Source of the DNA: Proteiniphilum saccharofermentans
GTDB lineage: Bacteria; Bacteroidota; Bacteroidia; Bacteroidales; Dysgonomonadaceae
Length of the DNA: 64,000 bases
NCBI RefSeq assembly: GCF_900095135.1
Contig: NZ_LT605205.1
Span: 3,100,001 to 3,164,000, forward strand
Direction of reading: 5' to 3'
Positions 55,405 to 63,184 of this stretch are shown piece after piece. Within the stretch, counting starts at the first letter, position 1, and every line of letters begins with the position of its first letter. The notes under the pieces are model-generated. The model had not been told where the DNA came from, searched no databases, and saw only the letters and a program-made list of their open reading frames with translations. The position numbers were made by a program, and so were the translations under genes.

Positions 55405-56487
55405 ATGATTATCCGCAGTTATTCCTAAAGAATTTAGCGGGAAAAAGTTATAAATAAGTTTCAAAAATGCTTGTGCAATTCACTGATATTCATTATATTT
55501 ACATCGATAACGATATAAAGATTCAAGCTATGAATATCCTGGATTTTGCTATAAATTACCCCGATGAGGAATCCTGTCGGAAAAAATTCAAAGAACAAAG
55601 AGACCAAATGGGAGTAACCTGTCGGCATTGCAATTGTAAAGAACATTATTGGCTGGAAAACAAGCAGGCCTATGAATGCAAGCGTTGTCGCGCACGCCAA
55701 ACCTTGCGTTCAGGCACCGTCATGCAGCACTCCAACCTGCCTTACCGTTACTGGTTCGTGGCCATGCACCTGCTCACGGCGACCAAGGGCTCCTTTTCCG
55801 CGGCGGAGCTGCAGCGCCAGCTGGGGCACAAGCGTTACCAGCCCATATGGGAAATGGTCAATAAACTGCGTGACGTGATGGGCAAACGCGATGATGAGTA
55901 CACCCTTGAGGGAGCCATCGAGTTGGACGACGCCTTCTTTTCCACCGAAATATCCCTTCAAGAGAGGGACAAACCGTTGAAGCGCGGCCGCGGGAGCCAA
56001 AAAAAGACCAAAGTGCTGGTAATGGCTGAAAGCAAAACCGTTGAAAACCCCAAACCGGGTAAGAAACCCAAGAAGGTCAGATACCTGAAGATGAAAGTCA
56101 TCAACGACTTGAAAGCCGGTACAATTACAAGGAATGTCAAAGAGCACGTTGAAAGCACGGCGGACCTGACCACCGATGACTCAACTTCTTACACTAAATT
56201 GAAAGAGCATGTCCATTCACATACGGCATCCGTTATTCCACACGAGGATCTTTCCAATGTGCTGCCCTGGGTCCATACCGCGATCAGCAATGCCAAACGA
56301 CAGCTCTTGGGCGTGTATTACAAGATAAAACCGGAATACTTGCAATATTATCTCAACCAGTTCTGTTATAAATTCAACAGGCGTTACTTCGGGGAAAACC
56401 AGTTTGAAAGACTGTTGATAGCCGCTGTAACGTATGCTCCTGATTTCAAGTCAAGAATTTACAATAGGAACTATTGCGGATAATCAT
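55405..56487 (+). mobile_element. IS1595-family (ISXO2-like) insertion sequence
   Basis: Imperfect terminal inverted repeats bound the element: ATGATTATCCGCAGTTATTC at 55405-55424 and, on the other strand, ATGATTATCCGCAATAGTTC ending at 56487. They match at 21 of 26 positions over the full repeat. The size is about 1083 bp with one transposase gene. An 8-bp target duplication, expected for the family, cannot be fixed because both flanks are runs of A and T. The left end lies 12 bp before the hppA start codon. Confidence 0.85.
55530..56483 (+). CDS. IS1595-family transposase
   Basis: From ATG at 55530 (MNILDFAINYPDEESC) the protein has 317 residues; an earlier in-frame ATG adds 21 residues. 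An N-terminal zinc-ribbon has C-x2-C in VTCRHCNC and C-x2-C in YECKRCRARQTLRSGT (about residues 30-65). The DDE-type core starts with GAIELDDAFFSTEI (first Asp, near residue 130), then STADLTTDDSTSYTKL, and ISNAKRQLLGVYYKIKPEYL, the N/K-containing third motif of the family. The stop codon lies inside the right inverted repeat. The frame is intact, so the element may be active. Confidence 0.93.
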   Translation: MNILDFAINYPDEESCRKKFKEQRDQMGVTCRHCNCKEHYWLENKQAYECKRCRARQTLRSGTVMQHSNLPYRYWFVAMHLLTATKGSFSAAELQRQLGHKRYQPIWEMVNKLRDVMGKRDDEYTLEGAIELDDAFFSTEISLQERDKPLKRGRGSQKKTKVLVMAESKTVENPKPGKKPKKVRYLKMKVINDLKAGTITRNVKEHVESTADLTTDDSTSYTKLKEHVHSHTASVIPHEDLSNVLPWVHTAISNAKRQLLGVYYKIKPEYLQYYLNQFCYKFNRRYFGENQFERLLIAAVTYAPDFKSRIYNRNYCG

Positions 56488-56644
56488 TTTATTTATTTAT
56501 AGTTTAATGTTATGTTTCTATTCCATAAACCAGGTCACTAAAAAAGGCATTATCACTATTTCGTACAAAAGTACCAAAAAAGAAAAGATCGGAAAGGCAT
56601 ATCACAAAGATTTCTTTATATTTTACCCTTATTAGATCATTTTT

Positions 56645-56719
56645 TTCAATTACATTAGGCTTTTTCTACTCTCGGCAAAACAAATAAATTTGTTCTGCAC
56701 TCGCTTAACGAAAAAGTTC
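56645..56719. repeat. hairpin repeat, copy 1, upstream of the ROK gene
   Basis: It starts TTCAATTACATTAGGCTTTTTC and ends GCTTAACGAAAAAGTTC. The outer arms CTTTTTC and GAAAAAG pair, and an inner AACAAAT/ATTTGTT stem forms within. A second copy at 58030-58110 has the same flanks and paired changes in the arms. Confidence 0.65.
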
Positions 56720-56720
56720 A

Positions 56721-56728
56721 TATCTTTG
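56721..56728 (+). promoter_or_regulatory. candidate -7 box of the ROK gene
   Basis: TATCTTTG matches TAnnTTTG and directly follows the hairpin repeat. It lies 95 bp upstream of the ATG at 56823. Confidence 0.45.
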
Positions 56729-56822
56729 TTTGTTTTCATTGCAGAAACTCGTCCACCCAGGACGAGTAGTTTCACAGTAATGGATTAGAGTGATCTGGAT
56801 TTGCATACTAAACAGATATATC

Positions 56823-58028
56823 ATGGTAAAGAATTTTCTTTTAAAAAGCGATAAAAGCCCGAAAAATGTTCAGATAAAGAAAGACATTATCAATCACTTT
56901 ATCACTACAGGGAATGACACCATCGCCGAATTATCCAAAGAGCTCGACCTCAGTGTACCCACTATAACCAAATTTATAGCCGAACTCAAGGATCAGGGAT
57001 TGATAGCCGAGTTCGGCAAGATTCAGACGACCGGCGGGAGACATCCGAGCGTGTACGGATTAAATCCTACTTCCGCTTATTTTGTAGGAGTGGATATGAG
57101 CCGGCATCACCTGAACATAGCTCTGATGGATTTTACTGGAAATATAGTTGAATATCAGATGAGTATTCCCTACACTTATGAAAATACAACGGAATCATTT
57201 GATCTTCTTTGCGACCACATCCAGAAATTTATTGACAAGACTGGAGAACTCAAAAAAAAGATTTTCAACATCAGCCTGAATATCTCAGGCCGTGTAAATC
57301 CCGAATCGGGATATAGTTACAGCAGTTTTTATTTCAGCGAAAACCCTATCAGTGAAACACTTACAAAAAAGTTAAATTACAATGTAGGAATTGATAACGA
57401 CACGCGTGCCATGGCCTATGGCGAGTATATGAAGGGTGTATCGGAAGGGGAACAGAATGTCATTTTTGTAAATATTTCCTGGGGGTTGGGTATTGGTATT
57501 ATTATCGACGGCAAGCCCTATTACGGGAAATCAGGTTTTTCCGGTGAATTCGGCCATTTTCCGATTTTCGAGAATGAGATTCTCTGTCATTGCGGGAAAA
57601 AAGGATGCCTCGAAACAGAAGCATCCGGTTTAGCAATACACAGAATGGTGATGGAGCGTATCTCGAAAGGAGAAAGTACTCTCCTCACAGAGCAGATAAA
57701 AGATATCAATAAACTCACCCTTACCGACATTATCAAGGCCACCAATATGGAAGATCCTCTCTGTATCGAGATCGTGGAAGAGGTGGGGTATAAATTGGGT
57801 AAATATATTGCCGGCCTCATCAATATCTTCAATCCGGAGTTGGTAATTATTGGCGGACAAGTAGCCGAAACAGAAGGATTTATCATGCTACCCATACGGA
57901 GTTCCATCAGAAAACACTCCTTGAATCTGGTCAATAAAGATACCCGGATCGTGACATCAAAACTGAAGAATAAGGCCGGGATCATCGGTGCCTGCATGAT
58001 TGCCCGAAGCCGCCTGTTTAACGAATAA
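56823..58028 (+). CDS. ROK-family transcriptional regulator (NagC/Mlc-like)
   Basis: From ATG at 56823 (MVKNFLLKSDKSP) the protein has 401 residues; an in-frame ATG 33 bp upstream is less likely. A winged HTH spans about residues 15-70 (DTIAELSKELDLSVPTITKFI, then GGRHPSVYGLNP). The ROK sugar-kinase fold follows (YFVGVDMSRHHLNIALMDF, VGIDNDTRAMAYGEY). The zinc site is C-x-C-G-x2-G-C-x-E in LCHCGKKGCLETEA (about residues 258-271), preceded by the ROK signature GEFGHFPI. Zinc-site and HTH retention indicate a sugar-responsive repressor rather than a kinase. Its effector is unknown. It is flanked by two copies of a hairpin repeat. Confidence 0.93.
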   Translation: MVKNFLLKSDKSPKNVQIKKDIINHFITTGNDTIAELSKELDLSVPTITKFIAELKDQGLIAEFGKIQTTGGRHPSVYGLNPTSAYFVGVDMSRHHLNIALMDFTGNIVEYQMSIPYTYENTTESFDLLCDHIQKFIDKTGELKKKIFNISLNISGRVNPESGYSYSSFYFSENPISETLTKKLNYNVGIDNDTRAMAYGEYMKGVSEGEQNVIFVNISWGLGIGIIIDGKPYYGKSGFSGEFGHFPIFENEILCHCGKKGCLETEASGLAIHRMVMERISKGESTLLTEQIKDINKLTLTDIIKATNMEDPLCIEIVEEVGYKLGKYIAGLINIFNPELVIIGGQVAETEGFIMLPIRSSIRKHSLNLVNKDTRIVTSKLKNKAGIIGACMIARSRLFNE

Positions 58029-58029
58029 G

Positions 58030-58110
58030 TTCAATTACATTAGACTATTTCTCGCAATGGCATAGCTCAAGCAAGCTTGGCTCTGCTCATATTGCTTAAC
58101 GAAATAGTTC
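58030..58110. repeat. hairpin repeat, copy 2, between the ROK and S46 genes
   Basis: It starts TTCAATTACATTAGACTATTTC and ends GCTTAACGAAATAGTTC. The outer arms CTATTTC and GAAATAG pair, and an inner AGCTCAAGC/GCTTGGCT stem differs in sequence from copy 1. It overlaps the last codons and the stop of the convergent S46 peptidase gene and may act as a bidirectional terminator. Confidence 0.65.
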
Positions 58111-60312
58111 CAACTCTTCTATCAGATGGTCGGCTCCTGCGAACTTATCGATCACAAAAAGCACATATCGGATATCTACGATGATACTTCTCTGGTAATC
58201 GGGTAAATACTGTATATCCCCTCCTACTCCTTCCCAGTTCCGGTCAAAATTGATCCCGATCAGGTCTCCTTTACCGTTCAACACAGGGCTTCCGGAGTTA
58301 CCGCCTGTAGTATGGGTAGTAGCCACGAAATTGACCGGCATATTACCGTCGGCCAGGGCATAGCTACCGAAATCCTTTTCCAGGTAAAGAGTTTTCAGTT
58401 TTTCCGCCACAACAAACTCCCAGTTATCAGGATCCTCTTTTTCCATCACACCTTTCAGAGTGGTCTGATGGGCATAAGTGACCGCATCACGGGGCTGGTA
58501 GCCTTTCACCTGCCCGTAAGTAAGCCTCAATGTAAGATTAGCATCGGGAAAATGGGTATAGGGTCCGTCCATGGCAAGAATCCCTTCCATATAGGTACGG
58601 CGCGCCAGGGAGAACGGTACATCGTATTTACTTAGTTGAGTGCCGAGCGAAAGTGCTTCTTCGGTCACCGAACGGGCAAACAGGAACATAGGATCATTCC
58701 TCAGTTGCTCCATCTTAGCCTTATCGGAGATGAACGCCCGGGGATCGGAATAAAACAAGTCCCAATTCTCCCTGTTTCCAAATAGAGACCGATCAAAAAT
58801 ATAATCAATAAATGCCTCCACATCCCCATTGAACCGGGTATAAAGAATATTGAAGAAAGCAGGTTGTTTTTCAATGCCAATCAACCGGGTATATTCGGTG
58901 AGCATGGCCACAGAAACCCTTTTATCTACATCAATATTGTAATCTTTATCGGCAAATAAGTTATAATCCTGCTCCAGTTGCAGGACTGCGTCCTCTATAC
59001 CATCCGGAACGTTGGAATCCGCACCTTCGGCCGCAGCACTGTCCACCGCTTGTGTCAGCATATTCCATCCCCTTTGAGGCACATTGGCAAATTCCACAGC
59101 CCGTATGATTCCTTCATTGAGCATCCAGCTTCTGTAACGTAGATCGGCTCTTTCATCAACTATTCGTTCAATTTCTTTCAGCGCCTCAATATATTCAGGT
59201 TTTCGATTATTTTTTGCCCATTCCGACAAACGATTCTGCTGTTCCAGCTTCAACTGTTCGAAATCGCGCATATCAATAGCCCAGTTGGTACCAATGGCAT
59301 TTTTATAGGCATTGGTGGAGCCGGAATATTTAGCTGCATACTGGATCTTTACAGCCGGATCGTTCAGCATCTCCTCCAACATAGCCTTCTGGCGCACTTC
59401 CCGCATATCGATACGTACCCTGTTATCGATATCTCTTCGTTCGGCTACTTCCCATGAGGTATAGTACTTATGGGTTGTACCGGGAAATCCCATAATCATC
59501 GCAAAGTCGCTCTCTTCAACCCCTCCGGCAGATATTTTCAACCATCGTTTGGGTTTTAGCGGTACATTCTCCGGCGAGTAATCGGCCGGATTTCCCTCTT
59601 TGTCAGCATAGATACGGAACAACGCAAAATCGCCCGTATGGCGTGGCCACATCCAGTTATCGGTATCGGCACCAAACTTGCCGATGGAACTCGGCGGAGC
59701 ACCAACAAGGCGAATATCAGAATAGATCTTTTTGGTAAACATATAGTATTGATTACCGTTAAAGAAAGGCTTTATCTCCACTTCGGTACCGGGGACGGCC
59801 AGGAGTTCCTCTCCTGCTTTCTCCCGTGCAATCCGGTTAAGATAAGAGGGCGAAAGAAAGAAAACACCATCGGTATCTTGCTTTTTATCCCTTTCAAGGC
59901 ACTGTTTCACATAATCGGTCACATCTTCCATACGGTCGATAAAGGCAACAGTCAACCCGGGGTTGGGAAGTTCTTCGGTTCTGGTCATTGCCCAGAAACC
60001 GTCATCCAGATAATTATTTTCTAAAGAACTATGATTCTGTATCTGCCCATACCCACAGTGATGATTGGTGAGTACCAATCCCTCTGACGAGATTACTTCT
60101 CCTGTACATCCTCTTCCGAAAAAGACGACTGCATCCTTCAATGAAATACCGTCAGGATCATAAATATCGTAGTCCTCCAGTTCCAGCCCAAGTTTCTGCA
60201 TCTCGGCTAACTTTTGTTGTTTCAACAGATGGAGCATCCACATCCCCTCATCGGCAGAAGCAGTAAAGATAAATGAGCAACACAGGAGCAGATATAACAC
60301 CAATTTCTTCAT
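58096..60312 (-). CDS. S46-family dipeptidyl-peptidase, DPP11-type (Asp/Glu specific)
   Basis: S46 enzymes release dipeptides from peptides in the periplasm of peptide-fermenting Bacteroidetes. The 738-residue protein has a signal peptide (residues 1-20, ending ASA). The catalytic His is in VLTNHHCGYG (about residue 85), the Asp region is DTDNWMWPRHTGDFALF, and the nucleophile Ser673 is in HTTGGNSGSPVLNG. An Arg at Ser+18 (Arg691, in GINFDRNWEG) corresponds to the residue that gives DPP11 of Porphyromonas its preference for Asp/Glu, where DPP7 has Gly. The C-terminal codons lie inside a hairpin repeat. Confidence 0.93.
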   Translation of the reverse strand: MKKLVLYLLLCCSFIFTASADEGMWMLHLLKQQKLAEMQKLGLELEDYDIYDPDGISLKDAVVFFGRGCTGEVISSEGLVLTNHHCGYGQIQNHSSLENNYLDDGFWAMTRTEELPNPGLTVAFIDRMEDVTDYVKQCLERDKKQDTDGVFFLSPSYLNRIAREKAGEELLAVPGTEVEIKPFFNGNQYYMFTKKIYSDIRLVGAPPSSIGKFGADTDNWMWPRHTGDFALFRIYADKEGNPADYSPENVPLKPKRWLKISAGGVEESDFAMIMGFPGTTHKYYTSWEVAERRDIDNRVRIDMREVRQKAMLEEMLNDPAVKIQYAAKYSGSTNAYKNAIGTNWAIDMRDFEQLKLEQQNRLSEWAKNNRKPEYIEALKEIERIVDERADLRYRSWMLNEGIIRAVEFANVPQRGWNMLTQAVDSAAAEGADSNVPDGIEDAVLQLEQDYNLFADKDYNIDVDKRVSVAMLTEYTRLIGIEKQPAFFNILYTRFNGDVEAFIDYIFDRSLFGNRENWDLFYSDPRAFISDKAKMEQLRNDPMFLFARSVTEEALSLGTQLSKYDVPFSLARRTYMEGILAMDGPYTHFPDANLTLRLTYGQVKGYQPRDAVTYAHQTTLKGVMEKEDPDNWEFVVAEKLKTLYLEKDFGSYALADGNMPVNFVATTHTTGGNSGSPVLNGKGDLIGINFDRNWEGVGGDIQYLPDYQRSIIVDIRYVLFVIDKFAGADHLIEELELFR

Positions 60313-60460
60313 ATGATTTTATTTAGAACTAAGAAGTCTGAAATGGAGAAGTGGAGAATTATCAAATTCACCTTTTCCACCTTTCCACATTAATTTCCCG
60401 TTTGAGTCGATAAAGTTAAGAAAAAATGCCATAAAAAGGTAATTAATTCCAGCTTTTCCC

Positions 60461-60468
60461 TATCTTTG
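60461..60468 (+). promoter_or_regulatory. candidate -7 box of glsA
   Basis: TATCTTTG matches TAnnTTTG and lies about 92 bp upstream of the glutaminase start codon. No other box is closer. Confidence 0.4.
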
Positions 60469-60559
60469 AAACGTAAGCCTGATGCTTAGTTCTTATAGAT
60501 CAGCGCTTCTAATTCTAAGTTCTTTTTTCTAAATTCTTATTTCTAATCTTCACAATAAA

Positions 60560-61474
60560 ATGCATTACGAAACACTCTTTCAGGAAATTCACAGTGAGTT
60601 GCAGTCGGTAGAAGACCCCGGACAGGTAGGCGATTACATCCCTGAGTTAGCACATGTAAATCCCGATCAGTTCGGCGTGCATCTCACAACTGTCGGAGGT
60701 GAAGAATTTGCTTTCGGGGATGCAGAAAAGCGCTTTTCCATTCAAAGTATAGCCAAAGTATTCACCTTTGTTCTTGCTTATTCACGTATAAAGAGCAGTA
60801 TCTGGGAACGCACCGGGCTAGAGCCGGCGGGGACTCCGTTCAACTCTCTGGTTCAGTTGGAGTACGACAGGGGCATACCGCGTAACCCGTTTATCAACGC
60901 CGGTGCCATTGTGATCTGTGATATTCTTGCGAGTGAACTGGCTTCTCCAAAAGAAAATATCCTGTCGTTCATCCACAGAATAACGGGAACTGACAGTATC
61001 GACTATAATTCCAAAGTGGCACTATCGGAGAAAAAAACCGGTTACAGAAACTATGCCCTGGTTAACCTGATGAAATCATTCGCCAACATCAAAAATGATA
61101 TCGACAGGGTGATGGATATTTATTTCCATATCTGCTCTATTGAGATGAGTTGCAAAGAGCTTTGCCGATCTTTTCTCTTTCTTGCCAACAACGGGATTGT
61201 TCCATTTTCCGGCGAACAAATACTCACTGCGAGTCGCACCAAAAGAGTCAATGCGCTCATGCAGACCTGCGGCTTTTACGATGAAGCCGGAGAGTTCACC
61301 TTTAAAGTGGGGTTACCCGGAAAAAGTGGTGTGGGCGGGGGTATAGTGGCAGTCCATCCGGAAAAGTACACCATTGCCGTATGGAGTCCACGACTCAACA
61401 AAAAAGGAAATTCGTTCAAGGGGATGTTGTTCCTGGAAGAGTTGACCTCCAGAACCAGCTCTTCCATTTTTTAA
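60560..61474 (+). CDS. glsA: glutaminase A
   Basis: The enzyme hydrolyses glutamine to glutamate and ammonia in the cytosol. The 304 residues match the short bacterial glutaminase. The serine-dependent beta-lactamase-like motif S-x2-K is in FSIQSIAKVF (Ser63, Lys66). Other conserved elements are RGIPRNPFINAGAI near residue 110 and GLPGKSGVGGGIVAVHPEKY near residue 255. The gene stands alone between the S46 peptidase (divergent) and a hypothetical gene. Together with a secreted dipeptidyl-peptidase it fits peptide and amino-acid catabolism. Confidence 0.95.
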   Translation: MHYETLFQEIHSELQSVEDPGQVGDYIPELAHVNPDQFGVHLTTVGGEEFAFGDAEKRFSIQSIAKVFTFVLAYSRIKSSIWERTGLEPAGTPFNSLVQLEYDRGIPRNPFINAGAIVICDILASELASPKENILSFIHRITGTDSIDYNSKVALSEKKTGYRNYALVNLMKSFANIKNDIDRVMDIYFHICSIEMSCKELCRSFLFLANNGIVPFSGEQILTASRTKRVNALMQTCGFYDEAGEFTFKVGLPGKSGVGGGIVAVHPEKYTIAVWSPRLNKKGNSFKGMLFLEELTSRTSSSIF

Positions 61475-61618
61475 CGACGGGTAGACTTTTCTCATCGGGA
61501 GAATAAAAACGAGAGCAACGGCTCTGAATGCCATCCACAGTTCTAGGGTAAAGAGACGATTAATTCTTAAATTTACGAAAAAGGCCGGTGAATCATTGGG
61601 CTTTAGCTTGAAAAGGGT

Positions 61619-61626
61619 TATTTTTG
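61619..61626 (+). promoter_or_regulatory. candidate -7 box for the coiled-coil membrane protein gene
   Basis: TATTTTTG matches TAnnTTTG and lies 34 bp upstream of the ATG at 61653. Confidence 0.45.
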
Positions 61627-61652
61627 CGGTCGATTGGAAAATAAGCACTTAG

Positions 61653-62543
61653 ATGAAGATAAACTTAAAAGAACGCACGCCACAGCTGATTGCCGTAATA
61701 GGTGTCCTCGTCATTGTGATGGCTATTCTCATCGGATTTCTCATCACCAGGAATACACAGATGAGTGAGATGCAGCAACAGTTCACTATCGATAAACAGG
61801 AATTGGAGGATGAATATGAAGCCATTTCATTGCAATACGAAGGGTTTAAGTTCAGTGTCCAGAACGACTCGCTGTTATATAAACTGGAGAATGAACAGGC
61901 AAAGGTGCTTCGTCTACAGGAAGAGCTTCGAATGACCAAAGCGAGCGATCAGGCTGAAATCAAACGGCTGAAGGATGAGCTGGCCACATTGCGCAAAATT
62001 CTTCGTTCCTATGTGCAGCAGATTGATTCGCTCAACAGGCTCAATGAGCAACTGCGAGCGGAAAACCGGCAGATTACCGATCAATATCAGAAAACCACTC
62101 AAACCCTCAGGCAGGTATCCCAGGAGCGGGAACAACTCTCGGAAAGAGTATCGTTGGCAGCGCAATTGGTAGCCACGAACATCAGCGCCAAGGCGGTAAA
62201 TGACAGGGGCAGGGACCAGTCGCGCCTGAGCCGGAGCACGCAGTTTGTAGTTTCCTTCACCATTGCCCGCAATATCACCGCGGAGCCTGGAGAGCGCACC
62301 GTATACGTCCGCATGATGACACCCGACGGATCGGTCCTCTCAAAAAGCCCGTCCAACACCTTCCCTTATGAGAACGGAAATATTCTTTATTCGATGAAAC
62401 GCATCGTAGAATACGGCGGCGAGGAAATGCCGGTCACCATGTACTGGGATATTGAAGAATTTCTCATGCCCGGCACTTACAAAGCCGATATCTTTGCCGA
62501 TGGACATCATATCGGTTCGTATAGTTTCGATATGAAAGATTAG
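61653..62543 (+). CDS. conserved hypothetical protein: N-terminal membrane anchor and long coiled coil
   Basis: The 296-residue protein has a short basic N terminus, one membrane span (about 12-32, LIAVIGVLVIVMAILIGFLI) and a coiled coil from about 35 to 175 with regular Leu/Ile/Glu heptads. A C-terminal beta-rich domain (about 190-296) contains FVVSFTIARNITAEPGER, YVRMMTPDGSVLSKS and MPGTYKADIFADG. The topology suggests a periplasmic rod with a small globular end. I know of similar uncharacterised proteins in Bacteroidales but no assigned function. It is followed closely by another exported hypothetical gene. Confidence 0.8.
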   Translation: MKINLKERTPQLIAVIGVLVIVMAILIGFLITRNTQMSEMQQQFTIDKQELEDEYEAISLQYEGFKFSVQNDSLLYKLENEQAKVLRLQEELRMTKASDQAEIKRLKDELATLRKILRSYVQQIDSLNRLNEQLRAENRQITDQYQKTTQTLRQVSQEREQLSERVSLAAQLVATNISAKAVNDRGRDQSRLSRSTQFVVSFTIARNITAEPGERTVYVRMMTPDGSVLSKSPSNTFPYENGNILYSMKRIVEYGGEEMPVTMYWDIEEFLMPGTYKADIFADGHHIGSYSFDMKD

Positions 62544-62660
62544 CATTTTTCGTCGTTTTAACATTCCGATAAATTTCTTTAACGGAAAATCATGCAGCAT
62601 TCCCGGAATGCAGGCATCTATAGGAGTAAACGCCCGCTTTCCGGTAATAACAATGAACAG

Positions 62661-63146
62661 ATGAAAAATGCCTCCTGTTTGATACCTTTGTGTATACTAT
62701 TCGGATTAATCGTGACGGAATTAGATGCACAGGACTTGAATGATGAAATGAAAAAAAGGCTTCGTCAGTCACTCATTACGCCCGAAAAACAATCCGGAGA
62801 GCAACAATATCAACATTCTCCCCAGATATTGCCAGAGCAAGACAAAGAAATCCTCAAAGTGTCTCCAACCACCAGGCTTCCCACAAGAGGAGACAAGATA
62901 CAGTTACTCAATCCACCGGAAAAATACAAAACACACATAAATACGACAGTCACCAATGCTCCTCCCATCAATCAACGACCGGCAGGATCGGTTCGGTATG
63001 AGTTTGTGGGAAAGAATATGCAAATAATCCCCACCGGCGGCCAAATAGTGAAACCCTCCGGCCGGGATTTCGATCCAATCCGTGCCCGCAACAGGAAAAG
63101 GCACGAAAGAACCGACCGGCTGGTTAAAGCCTATAACAACGAGTAG
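62661..63146 (+). CDS. exported hypothetical protein
   Basis: From ATG at 62661 (MKNASCLIPLCILFGLIV) the protein has 161 residues with a signal peptide ending near LDAQ. An in-frame ATG 69 bp upstream would put a non-signal leader before it. The mature part is rich in Pro, Gln, Arg and Lys, with a conserved-looking SVRYEFVGKNMQIIPTGGQ segment near residue 111 and a basic tail (RARNRKRHERTDRLVKAY). I do not recognise a family. It may be co-transcribed with the coiled-coil gene 118 bp upstream. Confidence 0.6.
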   Translation: MKNASCLIPLCILFGLIVTELDAQDLNDEMKKRLRQSLITPEKQSGEQQYQHSPQILPEQDKEILKVSPTTRLPTRGDKIQLLNPPEKYKTHINTTVTNAPPINQRPAGSVRYEFVGKNMQIIPTGGQIVKPSGRDFDPIRARNRKRHERTDRLVKAYNNE

Positions 63147-63184
63147 GGCAAAGCAAGATCATGGGACAGGGTGAACCGCCGGGT

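Larger units (their letters stand above)
56488..56822. promoter_or_regulatory. intergenic region right of the IS, before the ROK gene
   Basis: It contains CAAAAGTA at 56566-56573 (TACTTTTG on the minus strand), which could be the original hppA promoter now displaced by the IS. It also holds a hairpin repeat at 56645-56719 and TATCTTTG at 56721-56728, a -7 box for the ROK gene on the plus strand. No open frame is evident. Confidence 0.5.

Noticed and set aside
55674-56173. Several overlapping frames inside the IS1595 transposase gene
   Set aside because: They are alternative frames of a locally GC-rich transposase gene with clear zinc-ribbon and catalytic motifs in the main frame.
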